From the NCBI GenBank assembly GCA_035485275.1, contig DATHOE010000009.1, positions 1 to 64,000 on the forward strand: a stretch of 64,000 bases of DNA, read 5' to 3'. Under the pieces are notes generated by a model. That model did no database searches and was not told the DNA's origin. It was given only the letters and a program-made list of their open reading frames with translations. Source of the stretch: DAIDJD01 sp035485275. Lineage in GTDB: Bacteria > Oederibacteriota > JAJYGY01 > DAIDJD01. Below are positions 24,559-32,770 of the stretch, one piece after another. The position numbers and the translations under genes are program-made. Position 1 is the first letter of the stretch. Each line of letters starts with the position of its first letter.

Positions 24559-27243
24559 TTGGAGCAATCGAAGAAAGCCCTGGTTTCAGGTACGGTTGTT
24601 TGGCTCGTCTATGCCGCCCTGCTGTGGCTGGTGTGGGGAAAATACGAGCTTTTGCTCCCAACCTGCATCCTTATGGCGGGCGCGGTGGGATGCCTGGGAC
24701 TGATCCGGTTTTATCCTAAAGGGCCGGTGTTTTCCCAGCCCGAGGACCCGCAGTTTTCGGGCAGATGGACGCAGGCTGTCTGGGGCTGCCTCGGCCTCTA
24801 CTGCGCCTGGCGTGCAGCCCAGGAGGGGATCAGTGGGCAGCTCCCGGCGATGGCGCTGTGGATGGCCGGCTCCGCCCTGGTCTGGCGCGTCGCAGTTCTC
24901 GAACCGCTTCCGGCGATCCCAAGCCGCCTGGGTGCCGCGCTGCTGTTCGCGCTGGTCGCCGTCGGCGCCCTGTTTCGGCTCTACCGGGCCGGGGCCATCC
25001 CGGTGGGGCTGACCTCCAGGGACGAAAGTCTGATCTGGAACGAGGTTTGGCAGCTCGTGGACGGCCTCAGACCGACTTATTACAACGATCCGGCGGGCGG
25101 CGACGGCATCATGCCGTTCTACATGATTATGGCCGGGGTCAAGGCCTTCGGCTGCAGCATCTTGGCCTTTCGGCTGGAAGGCATTCTGGTCAGCATCGCC
25201 ATGACGGGCCTGTTTTACCGCATGGGCAAGGAAACGCTTGGGGCTTGGGCCGGCATGGCGGCGGCCTTTTTCTGGGCGGTCAGCCTTTGGCCGGTGACCG
25301 TGGCGCGGGCGCCCTACTTCATGACCGAAACCATGTTGATGGTGGTCGGGTGCCTGGCGATGCTGGCGGTCGCCCTGCGCAAGGGCGGGGCCTGGCGCTT
25401 CGCCTGCGCGGGTCTGCTGTGGGCTTTCTGCTTCAACGTCTACCCCGCCGCCAGGGTGATGCTGGCGCTGGTGCCGTGGCTCTATGTATTGGCGTGGATC
25501 TCCAGGAAGGATGCCCGCCCGGCCTTGGGCGGATCGGTGCCCCCGCTGGCACTGGGTTTCGCCGTGGGCATCGCGCCGGTGCTGCTATGGCTGGCGACCA
25601 GCCCGGGGGCTTCCTACTCCTATTTCGCCGCCTTCAATCAGCCCATCCAGGCCGGCGCGCTGGCGCCCGCTGGCCTGCTGGGGAGGATGAACGAAACTCT
25701 GGCCAGGGTCCTCTCCCAGTTTCCGGCGAGGATGGGCATGTTGACCCAGACCGGACCGGCGTACTGCGTGGGCTACTTTCCCACCATCTATCCGACGGTC
25801 CACCCCTGGCTTTTCTCCCTGGCGGTGCTGGGCGCCTGCGTGGCTTTGGCCCGTTTCCGCAACGTCTTTTATGCGTTCATGCTTTATTGGTGGTTCATCG
25901 GGATCCTTCCCGCCGCCGCCGCCGACCCCAGCTTCCCAAGCGACCGGCGCACCATCATGGTTCTGCCGCCCACCTTGTTGCTGGCCGCGATCGGCTCGGA
26001 CACGGTGGCGCGGGTGGCCCGCGCATGGCTGGGCAAGGCCCGGGTGGCCGGCCTCATCCTGGCGGCATTGGGGATCGCAGCCGCCGCCGGCTACGGAGCC
26101 GCCTCGTGGCGGGACTACTTCGTCCGCAATCAGCGCGATCCCGGCATGATGATGAACGGACAGCCCCCGACCACGGAGATGTTCCGCGCGGTGCGCGCGG
26201 CGGTCGGCCCGGAGGGGCTGCTCATCTCCACCTGGCATCCCACGGACGATTCCTTCTACCAGCCCGACACCAACGACTGGTGGGGGGTGGCGCTTTCGAT
26301 GCAGGCCGCCGCCATGGAGCGAGGCATAAACGTCTACTGGTACAAAAGGCAGGCGGACGGAGTTTCCACGGGAGGGGGATTCGTGGACGCCCTGAGGTGG
26401 GCGCTGAAGAATTCCGCCAGGCCCGGCGGGCCCCCCGAAGACGTATGGGTGCTCCTGGTTCCTTTTTATGACCATCTTGAGCCCGGGTTAAGGGCGATCG
26501 GCGCTGAGGTCGTGTCGGAGGTGCGCGTTCCCGTGTCCTCCCTGGGGCCGCTGGCCTACACCGGCATGGCCAAGCATCCCTACCGCTTCGCCCGCCTCCT
26601 GCGCATCCGTGGCCTGGATCCGGCCAAGGTCGAGCAGTATGCCCGGCGACCCCAGTTCAAGGTGACCCTGCAGCAACTGGCCCCACCGCGCGGTTGGGAC
26701 CGGGATCAGGTCCGGGGTTTGAACCAGGAGGATCCCCTCTATCGCCAGATCTTCGCCTCCTATGAACGGTCCCGGAGCGGCTGGACGGGCCTGGGCTCCG
26801 AGACCTTCACCACGGACGACCCGTGGTTCTGGCAGGCCGACGCCTTCGGCGGGGGCTTCAACGCGCCTTACCGCCTGCAGATTCGGGCCCGCCTCGCCAT
26901 TCCCCGGGACGGCGATTACGCCTTCGGAGCCAGCGCCTCCATCTACACCAAGCTGCTGGTCGACGGGAAGAAGGTCTATGAGCGCGATCCCTTGGACCCG
27001 GCCAACAAGCTGCCCTACTGCTCCAGCTGCCCCGGCGCGGGCATCACCTGGTATCCCGACGATCCGGAGCGCCGAGGCTTTCTGGGGAGGCCGGTGCACC
27101 TGGCGCAGGGGCAGCACCTCCTGGAGATCGACCAGGCCCAGTTGAGCACCGCGCCATACTACAGCCAGGTTCTGAGGCCGGTTTGGAGCTATGCCGGACA
27201 GGAAGCCCAGACCCTGCCGTTGGAGGTCTTGAGCCCGCCTTGA
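24559..27243 (+). CDS. Polytopic GT-C type glycosyltransferase with C-terminal PA14-like domain (paralogue 2)
   Basis: 894 residues, same plan as the protein at 12877-15531. About 12 membrane helices (residues 1-530) have an acidic pair in the first periplasmic loop (GLTSRDESLIWNEVW), as in PMT/ArnT-like transferases. A soluble periplasmic half closes with a PA14-like beta domain (LQIRARLAIPRDGDYAFGAS, KLLVDGKKVYERD, AQGQHLLEIDQ). The start is TTG, preceded by GGGAGGGAG. The likely function is transfer of a lipid-linked sugar to a periplasmic acceptor. The PA14-like domain suggests carbohydrate binding. Confidence 0.74.
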   Translation: MEQSKKALVSGTVVWLVYAALLWLVWGKYELLLPTCILMAGAVGCLGLIRFYPKGPVFSQPEDPQFSGRWTQAVWGCLGLYCAWRAAQEGISGQLPAMALWMAGSALVWRVAVLEPLPAIPSRLGAALLFALVAVGALFRLYRAGAIPVGLTSRDESLIWNEVWQLVDGLRPTYYNDPAGGDGIMPFYMIMAGVKAFGCSILAFRLEGILVSIAMTGLFYRMGKETLGAWAGMAAAFFWAVSLWPVTVARAPYFMTETMLMVVGCLAMLAVALRKGGAWRFACAGLLWAFCFNVYPAARVMLALVPWLYVLAWISRKDARPALGGSVPPLALGFAVGIAPVLLWLATSPGASYSYFAAFNQPIQAGALAPAGLLGRMNETLARVLSQFPARMGMLTQTGPAYCVGYFPTIYPTVHPWLFSLAVLGACVALARFRNVFYAFMLYWWFIGILPAAAADPSFPSDRRTIMVLPPTLLLAAIGSDTVARVARAWLGKARVAGLILAALGIAAAAGYGAASWRDYFVRNQRDPGMMMNGQPPTTEMFRAVRAAVGPEGLLISTWHPTDDSFYQPDTNDWWGVALSMQAAAMERGINVYWYKRQADGVSTGGGFVDALRWALKNSARPGGPPEDVWVLLVPFYDHLEPGLRAIGAEVVSEVRVPVSSLGPLAYTGMAKHPYRFARLLRIRGLDPAKVEQYARRPQFKVTLQQLAPPRGWDRDQVRGLNQEDPLYRQIFASYERSRSGWTGLGSETFTTDDPWFWQADAFGGGFNAPYRLQIRARLAIPRDGDYAFGASASIYTKLLVDGKKVYERDPLDPANKLPYCSSCPGAGITWYPDDPERRGFLGRPVHLAQGQHLLEIDQAQLSTAPYYSQVLRPVWSYAGQEAQTLPLEVLSPP

Positions 27244-27324
27244 GGGTTCCCGCAGTGCCCCGGACGAGACGGCCCCCAGGTGGTCGCGCGCGGGCCGGTC
27301 CCAAATCCTTGACTCTGGTGTCCG

Positions 27325-28257
27325 TTGAAAAAGAAACTCAGCGTCGTTACGGCCTGCTACAACGAAGAGGACAACGTTGAGGCCCTGTATGAGGCCGTGA
27401 AACAGGTGTTCGCGTCCCTCAAACGGTACCGTTACGAGCATATCTTCATCGACAACTGCTCCACGGATTCGACCGTGGCCGTGCTGCGCGCCATCGCCGC
27501 CCGCGACAAGAACGTCAAGGTGATCGTCAACACCCGCAATTTCGGGCATATCCGTTCGCCCTTCCACGCCCTGATGCAGGCGAAAGGGGAGGCCGTGATC
27601 GCCCTGGTCGCGGACTTCCAGGACCCCCCGGAACTGATCCCGGGCCTGATCGAGCAGTGGGAGCAGGGCTACAAGATCGTGGCCATGATCAAGGCCAACA
27701 GCGAGGAGTCGCTGGCCTTCTTCACCCTGCGCCGCATCTATTACTGGATCATCACCGGGTTGGCGGACGTCAAACTCATCCCGAACTTCACCGGCTTCGG
27801 CCTGTACGACAAGAAGGTCATCGATACCCTGCGCGGCCTCGACGACCCCTACCCCTACTTCAGGGGGCTCATCTCCGACCTCGGGTTCAAGCCCGCCCTG
27901 ATCCCTTACACCCAGCCGAGCCGGCGCCGGGGCATCACCAAGAACAACTTCGGCACGCTCTACGACATGGCCATGCTCGGCATCACCACGCATTCGAAGG
28001 TGCCGCTGCGCCTCGCGGCCATGCTGGGCTTCGTGCTGTCGGCCCTGTGTTTCCTCACCGCCAGCGGCTACCTGGCCTACAAGCTGCTCTTTTGGCAACA
28101 GTTTTCATTGGGGGTCGCGCCCCTGGTGATCGGCTTCTTCTTCATCGCCTCGGTGCAGCTCTTCTTCATCGGCATCCTCGGCGAGTACCTCGGAAACATA
28201 CATACGCAGGTGTTGAAGCGGCCCAGGGTCGTGGAAAGCGAAAGGATCAATTTCTGA
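27325..28257 (+). CDS. Polyprenyl-phosphate glycosyltransferase (GT2, GtrB/DPM-like)
   Basis: 310 residues. LSVVTACYNEEDNVEALYEA starts the GT-A fold, followed by HIFIDNCSTDSTVAVLRAI, ALVADFQDPPELIP (the DXD-equivalent in this subfamily) and NFTGFGLYDKKVIDTLR. Two C-terminal membrane helices (about 230-252 and 265-287) and the end motif GEYLGNIHTQVLKRPRVV are typical of GtrB/ArnC-type enzymes that load undecaprenyl phosphate with a sugar. This would supply the lipid-linked donor for a GT-C transferase such as the one just upstream. The TTG start has only a poor ribosome site. The last base of its TGA is the first base of the next ATG. Confidence 0.83.
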   Translation: MKKKLSVVTACYNEEDNVEALYEAVKQVFASLKRYRYEHIFIDNCSTDSTVAVLRAIAARDKNVKVIVNTRNFGHIRSPFHALMQAKGEAVIALVADFQDPPELIPGLIEQWEQGYKIVAMIKANSEESLAFFTLRRIYYWIITGLADVKLIPNFTGFGLYDKKVIDTLRGLDDPYPYFRGLISDLGFKPALIPYTQPSRRRGITKNNFGTLYDMAMLGITTHSKVPLRLAAMLGFVLSALCFLTASGYLAYKLLFWQQFSLGVAPLVIGFFFIASVQLFFIGILGEYLGNIHTQVLKRPRVVESERINF

Positions 28258-29147
28258 TGGCCAGGCCCAGGGTGCTGCTCACCGGCGGCAGCGGATTCGT
28301 CGGGCGGAACATCCTGGAGTCGGGGCTCAGGGACAAGTACGAATTCGTCAGCCCCGGCCACGGCGAGCTGGACCTGTGCGACAGCGCCGCCGTGGACTCG
28401 TTCTTCCGCGGCCGGAGCTTCGACGCCATCGTCCATTCCGCCGTGAAGCCCGGGCACCGCAACGCCAAGGATTTCAGCGCCCTCTTCTACGACAACGTCC
28501 GCCAGTTCTTCAACCTCGAGCGGCACGCCGGCGAGGTGGGGCGCATGATCGTGATGGGCTCGGGGTCCGTCTACGACCCGAAGCACTACCGACCCCGCAT
28601 GTCCGAGGACTACTTCGGGGTCCACGTGCCCGACGAGGACGCCGGCTTCTTCAGGTACGTGTGCGAGAAGCGCATTGAGGGCTCCGAGAACATTGTGGAC
28701 CTGCGCATCTTCGGGCTTTTCGGAAAGTACGAGGACTACGCCATCCGCTTCATCTCGAACATGATGTGCAAGTGCCTGGCCGGCCTGCCCCTGACCATGA
28801 ACCAGGACCGGCGCTTCGATTACCTCTACATCGACGACCTCATGCCCGTGCTGGAACATTTTTTGGCCGGCCGGCCGGCCCACCACGCCTACAATGTCAC
28901 CCCGGACGAGACGGCCTCCCTGCTGGACCTGGCCCACAGGATACTGGCCCTCTCTGGCAAGGACCTGCCAATCGTGGTCAGGACGCCGGGCCAGGGGCCG
29001 GAGTACTCAGGCGACAACGCCCGCCTCAAGGCGGAATTCCCGGCCTTCGCCCCCACCCCCATCGAAAAATCCCTCAAAGAACTCTACGCCTGGTACGCCC
29101 AGCACCCCGAGCTGATCCGCCGGGAGGAGCTTTTGCATGACAAATGA
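28257..29147 (+). CDS. NAD(P)-dependent sugar reductase/epimerase (extended SDR)
   Basis: 296 residues. VLLTGGSGFVGRNIL is the Rossmann motif, MGSGSVYDPKHY the Ser-containing active-site strand, and FFRYVCEKRIEG the Tyr-X3-K-equivalent (YVCEK). RRFDYLYIDDLMPVLEHF is typical of NDP-sugar SDRs. The partner genes (YerE-like enzyme, RfbFGH) make a 4-reductase acting on a CDP-sugar, as YerF does in yersiniose synthesis, a reasonable guess; a plain epimerase is the alternative. It overlaps the upstream gene by 1 base and the downstream gene by 11. Confidence 0.78.
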   Translation: MARPRVLLTGGSGFVGRNILESGLRDKYEFVSPGHGELDLCDSAAVDSFFRGRSFDAIVHSAVKPGHRNAKDFSALFYDNVRQFFNLERHAGEVGRMIVMGSGSVYDPKHYRPRMSEDYFGVHVPDEDAGFFRYVCEKRIEGSENIVDLRIFGLFGKYEDYAIRFISNMMCKCLAGLPLTMNQDRRFDYLYIDDLMPVLEHFLAGRPAHHAYNVTPDETASLLDLAHRILALSGKDLPIVVRTPGQGPEYSGDNARLKAEFPAFAPTPIEKSLKELYAWYAQHPELIRREELLHDK

Positions 29148-30951
29148 CAAGGTTAAGGTGGCGGACTACATCGCCCGGCGCCTGGCGGAGAGGCACGGCG
29201 TCACCCACGTCTTCCTCATCACCGGCGGCGGGGCCATGCATCTGAACGACGCCCTCGGCAGCCAGGCGGGGCTGGAGACCGTGTGCATGCACCACGAGCA
29301 GGCCTGCGCCATCGCCGCGGAGGGCTACGCACGCATCTCAGGGCGCATGGCATTCGTCAACGTCACCTCCGGCCCGGGCGGCACGAACACCCTGACCGGC
29401 CTGCTGGGCCAGTGGACGGATTCGGTCCCGGTCCTCTATGTGTCCGGCCAGATAAAGATGGAGACCTCGATCCATTCCCAGCCGGACCTGGCCCTGCGCC
29501 AGCTGGGGGACCAGGAGGTCGACATCACCAGGATCGTCGCCCCCCTCACGAAATTCGCCGCGACCCTGCGCGACCCCAAGCAGACCCGGCGCCTGGTGGA
29601 CAAGGCCGTGCATCTCGCCACCACGGGTCGGCCCGGGCCGGTGTGGCTCGACGTGCCCTTGGACATCCAGGGCGCGCTGGTGAGCGAAAGCGACATGGCG
29701 GACTACGACCCGGCCGAGGACGCGGTTTCCGGCGACGGCGCGGCGGCCCTGGAGGCCGCGTTCAAGCTGCTGGTGGGCGCCAAGCGCCCCGTCATCCTGG
29801 CCGGCCACGGCATCCGCATCGCCAAGGCGCAGAAGGGCTTTTTGGAGCTGGTCGAGAAACTCGGGATCCCGGTGCTGGGCAGCTTCAACGGCGCGGACCT
29901 GATCGCCTCGGGGCATCCCCACTATGTCGGCCGCATCGGCACGATCGGCGGCCGGGCCGGGAATTTCGTGCTGCAGAACTGCGACCTGCTGCTGTCCATC
30001 GGTTCGCGCAACAACATCCGCCAGATCAGCTATTCCTGGGGCTCCTACGCCCGCGCGGCCAAAAAGGTCGTGGTGGACATCGATCCCTGCGAATTGAAGA
30101 AGCACACCCTGGTTCCGGACCTCCCCGTGCAGATGGACGCCGGCGCCTTCATCAAGGGGCTCGCGGATTTGTGCCGCGGCAAAGCCCTGCCGGACTGGTC
30201 CGAGTGGCACGCCTGGTCTATGGAGCGGAAGCGGCGCTTCCCCACGGGGACGCTGGCCAAGGCCCCCACGCGCGGCCTGGACCCCTACACCTTCATCCAG
30301 CGCCTCAGCCTGGCCTTGAGGGAGGGGGACGTGGTGGTCGGAGGCGACGGCACGGCCTCGGTGGCGCCCTTCCAGGCCGCCGACATCAAGGCCGGCCAGC
30401 GCTGGCTGTGGAATTCCGGCTGCGCGAGCATGGGCTACGACCTGCCGGCCGCCATCGGCGCCTCCTTCGCCCTGGGCCGTGGGCCGGTGGCCTGCCTGGC
30501 CGGCGACGGCAGCATCATGCTCAACCTCCAGGAGCTGGAGACCCTCGCCTACCAGAAGCTGCCGGTGAAGATTTTCCTTCTCAACAACCGCGGCTACATC
30601 TCCATACGCCAGACCCAGGGGGCCTATTTCAACAGCCGCTGGGTGGGCGTGGACGCCGATTCGGGCGTGGGTTTCCCGGACTTCAGGAAATTGGCCGCGG
30701 CCTTCGGGCTGCACACCGAGCTGATCGCAGAGCTCGGGCAGGCGGACGCCAAGATCGCGGCGGTGCTGGCGCATCCGGGGCCCGTGCTGTGCGAGGTCCT
30801 GCTCCCGGACGACTACGCCTTCGAGCCCAAACTCTCCTCCGCGCGCCTGCCGGACGGGCGCATGGTGTCCAAGCCCCTCGAGGACCTCTCCCCCCTGCTG
30901 GACCGGGAGGAATTCAAGGCCAACATGATCATCCCGATCCTAGAGGAATAG
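29137..30951 (+). CDS. Thiamine-diphosphate enzyme, acetolactate-synthase fold (YerE-like candidate)
   Basis: 604 residues with the three domains of the AHAS/POX family. The pyrimidine domain has the catalytic glutamate in MHHEQACAIAAEGYAR (E54). A central FAD/NAD-like domain begins near residue 200. The PP domain has GDGSIMLNLQELETLAYQ running to NN about 28 residues later, the Mg2+/thiamine motif. No regulatory subunit gene (ilvN) is adjacent and no branched-chain amino-acid genes are near, arguing against leucine/valine synthesis. In Yersinia O:VI clusters a homologous enzyme, YerE, adds a two-carbon unit from pyruvate to C4 of CDP-4-keto-3,6-dideoxyglucose. Because rfbFGH are in the same operon, the same reaction is the best inference here. 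Confidence 0.75.
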   Translation: MTNDKVKVADYIARRLAERHGVTHVFLITGGGAMHLNDALGSQAGLETVCMHHEQACAIAAEGYARISGRMAFVNVTSGPGGTNTLTGLLGQWTDSVPVLYVSGQIKMETSIHSQPDLALRQLGDQEVDITRIVAPLTKFAATLRDPKQTRRLVDKAVHLATTGRPGPVWLDVPLDIQGALVSESDMADYDPAEDAVSGDGAAALEAAFKLLVGAKRPVILAGHGIRIAKAQKGFLELVEKLGIPVLGSFNGADLIASGHPHYVGRIGTIGGRAGNFVLQNCDLLLSIGSRNNIRQISYSWGSYARAAKKVVVDIDPCELKKHTLVPDLPVQMDAGAFIKGLADLCRGKALPDWSEWHAWSMERKRRFPTGTLAKAPTRGLDPYTFIQRLSLALREGDVVVGGDGTASVAPFQAADIKAGQRWLWNSGCASMGYDLPAAIGASFALGRGPVACLAGDGSIMLNLQELETLAYQKLPVKIFLLNNRGYISIRQTQGAYFNSRWVGVDADSGVGFPDFRKLAAAFGLHTELIAELGQADAKIAAVLAHPGPVLCEVLLPDDYAFEPKLSSARLPDGRMVSKPLEDLSPLLDREEFKANMIIPILEE

Positions 30952-30953
30952 CG

Positions 30954-31610
30954 GTGGCCCGGGGCCCGGCCTTTTTGTTCGACCTGGACGGAACGATCTG
31001 CGACTCCAAGCCGGGCATCATCCGCAGCATCCGCTACGCCATGGAACGGCTTGAGCGGCCCCTGCCCGCCGCCGAGGACCTCGACTGGTGCGTGGGCCCG
31101 CCCTTGCAGGATTCGCTGGCCAAGTTGCTGGGCTCGCGGACCGAGGTGCAGGCGGCCTTGGGCCATTATCGGGAACGCTACCAGGACCTCGGGATCTATG
31201 AAAACGAGCTGTATCCCGGCCTGAAGCGGGCCTTGGAGGCCTTGGCATCCCGGGCTCCCGTGTTCGTGGCCACCAGCAAACCCTCGGTCTTCGCCCGCGA
31301 GATCGTCCGGCACTTCGGGCTCCAGGCCCTGCTGCAGGGGGTCTACGGCAGCGGGCTCGACGGCTCGCACAGCGACAAGGCCGAGCTGATCGCCCTGCTG
31401 CTGGACGCCGAGGGCCTGGACGCCGTTTCGGTCACCATGGTCGGGGACCGCGAGCACGATATGGTGGGTGCCGTCCGCAACGGGGTACAAGGCCTTGGGG
31501 TCTTGTGGGGCTATGGAACTAAAGCCGCGCTCCTCGCGGCGGGCGCCTTTGCCACGGTCAAGGAGCCATCGGAAATGCCTCCCTTGCTCTTGGCCCGTAT
31601 CCGTCCCTAG
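30954..31610 (+). CDS. HAD-superfamily phosphatase (Gph/PGP-like)
   Basis: 218 residues from the GTG 2 bases after the previous stop, with AGAGGAA upstream. Motif I FLFDLDGTICDS gives nucleophile D10 and D12; motif II is the Thr/Ser of VFVATSKPS; the Lys lies in the SDKAEL stretch; the last motif is MVGDREHDMVGA. A helical cap lies between motifs I and II, as in phosphoglycolate phosphatases. In a sugar cluster with a NeuB-like synthase it may remove the phosphate left after a PEP-dependent condensation; this is inference. The gene is followed by a 104-base spacer with an AT-rich palindrome. Confidence 0.8.
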   Translation: MARGPAFLFDLDGTICDSKPGIIRSIRYAMERLERPLPAAEDLDWCVGPPLQDSLAKLLGSRTEVQAALGHYRERYQDLGIYENELYPGLKRALEALASRAPVFVATSKPSVFAREIVRHFGLQALLQGVYGSGLDGSHSDKAELIALLLDAEGLDAVSVTMVGDREHDMVGAVRNGVQGLGVLWGYGTKAALLAAGAFATVKEPSEMPPLLLARIRP

Positions 31611-31620
31611 CCGGGCCGCC

Positions 31621-31637
31621 TTGTTAAAATTTAACAA
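31621..31637. promoter_or_regulatory. AT-rich perfect palindrome before the NeuB-like gene
   Basis: Arms TTGTTAAA (31621-31628) and TTTAACAA (31630-31637) around a single A, in a GC-rich background. It lies 11 bases after the HAD stop and about 80 bases before the NeuB-like start. Its left half could serve as a -35 (TTGTTA), with TAGAAA at 31644-31649 as a weak -10 at 17-base spacing, so it may be an operator over an internal promoter. A second palindrome, GAAAGGGCCCTTTC, follows at 31669-31682. Confidence 0.4.
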
Positions 31638-31714
31638 AAATGTTAGAAATGGATTGGGGAAGTCCCACGAAAGGGCCCTTTCAAGGGCGATTTTTGGCGT
31701 TTCGGAGGAACACC

Positions 31715-32770
31715 GTGATCGAAGGCTATAAGCTGTTTGAGGAACTCTTTGTCCTGGATCTCGCCAACAACCATTGGGGGAAGCTGGACCGCGGCCTCAA
31801 GATCATCGAGGACTACAGCCGCGTGGTCCGCTTCAATTCGGTCAAGGCCGCCATCAAGCTCCAGATCCGCGATGTGGACAATTTCATCCACAAGGACTTC
31901 AAGGACCGCACGGACATCCGCTACATCAAAAAGACCCTGGACACCAAGATGAGCAACGCCGACTACGCGGTCATGGTCGACGCCATCCGCAAGGCGGGCT
32001 GCATCCCCATGGCGACCCCCTTTGACGAGGCCTCGGTCGATTTCTGCGTGAAGCTGAACCTGGACATCATCAAGATCGCCAGCTCCGACCTCAACGACTG
32101 GTTCCTGATCGAGAAGATCGCCGAGACCAAGAAGCCCGTCATCGTCTCCACCGGCGGCTCCACCCTCAAGGACATCGACGACCTGGTGAAGTTCTTCAAC
32201 CGCCGCAACATCCCCCTGGCGGTCAACCATTGCGTCTCCATCTACCCTTCCGAGGACGCCGAGCTGGAGATCAACCAGGTCGACTTCCTGCGGGACCGCT
32301 ATCCCGACAACGTCATCGGTTTCTCCAGCCACGAATACCACAACTGGGAACAGTCCCTGATGATCGCCTACGCCAAGGGGGCCCGGACCTTCGAGCGGCA
32401 CATCGACATCGACGGCGACGGCCAGCCCCAGTCCAAGTACAACTCATTGCCCCACCAGATCGACATCTGGTTCAAGGCCTTCCACAAGGTGCAGGAGATG
32501 TGCGGCGCGCCGGGGACCCAGAAGCGCATACCGCCGGCCAAGGAGACCGTCTACCTCGACACGCTGATCCGCGGCGTCTACGCGAAGCAGGACCTGAAGG
32601 CCGGGCACCGCCTCACCGGCAACGATGTCTACCTGGCCATCCCCTTCCAGGAGGGCCAGATGTCCTGCCGCGAGCTGATGCGCGGCGAGAAGCTGGTCGT
32701 CGACGTCCCCAAGAACGCGGCGGTGAAGATCGTGGACATCGAGAGCCCCTATTCCCAGGGCCGCGCTTGA
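31715..32770 (+). CDS. NeuB-like PEP-dependent sugar-acid synthase with SAF domain
   Basis: 351 residues from the GTG 4 bases after GGAGGAA; the frame extends 25 residues upstream without a ribosome site. The TIM barrel shows LFVLDLANNHWGKLDRGLKI (place of the EIGxNHxG motif), PMATPFDEASVDFCVKLNLD, IIKIASSDLNDWFLIEKI, VIVSTGGSTLKDIDDLV and GARTFERHIDID. A C-terminal SAF/antifreeze-like domain (LIRGVYAKQDLKAGHRLTGN) completes the NeuB/SpsE architecture. Classical members join PEP to N-acetylmannosamine-type sugars. The N-terminal motif here is unusual, and neuC and neuA are absent from the window, so the substrate may not be a sialic-acid precursor. The stop overlaps the next gene's TTG (TTGA). 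Confidence 0.78.
   Translation: MIEGYKLFEELFVLDLANNHWGKLDRGLKIIEDYSRVVRFNSVKAAIKLQIRDVDNFIHKDFKDRTDIRYIKKTLDTKMSNADYAVMVDAIRKAGCIPMATPFDEASVDFCVKLNLDIIKIASSDLNDWFLIEKIAETKKPVIVSTGGSTLKDIDDLVKFFNRRNIPLAVNHCVSIYPSEDAELEINQVDFLRDRYPDNVIGFSSHEYHNWEQSLMIAYAKGARTFERHIDIDGDGQPQSKYNSLPHQIDIWFKAFHKVQEMCGAPGTQKRIPPAKETVYLDTLIRGVYAKQDLKAGHRLTGNDVYLAIPFQEGQMSCRELMRGEKLVVDVPKNAAVKIVDIESPYSQGRA

Noticed and set aside
29137..30951. Housekeeping acetolactate synthase (ilvB)
   Set aside because: No ilvN or ilvC nearby and the gene is embedded by overlap in a CDP-dideoxysugar operon, so a sugar-specific role is more likely.
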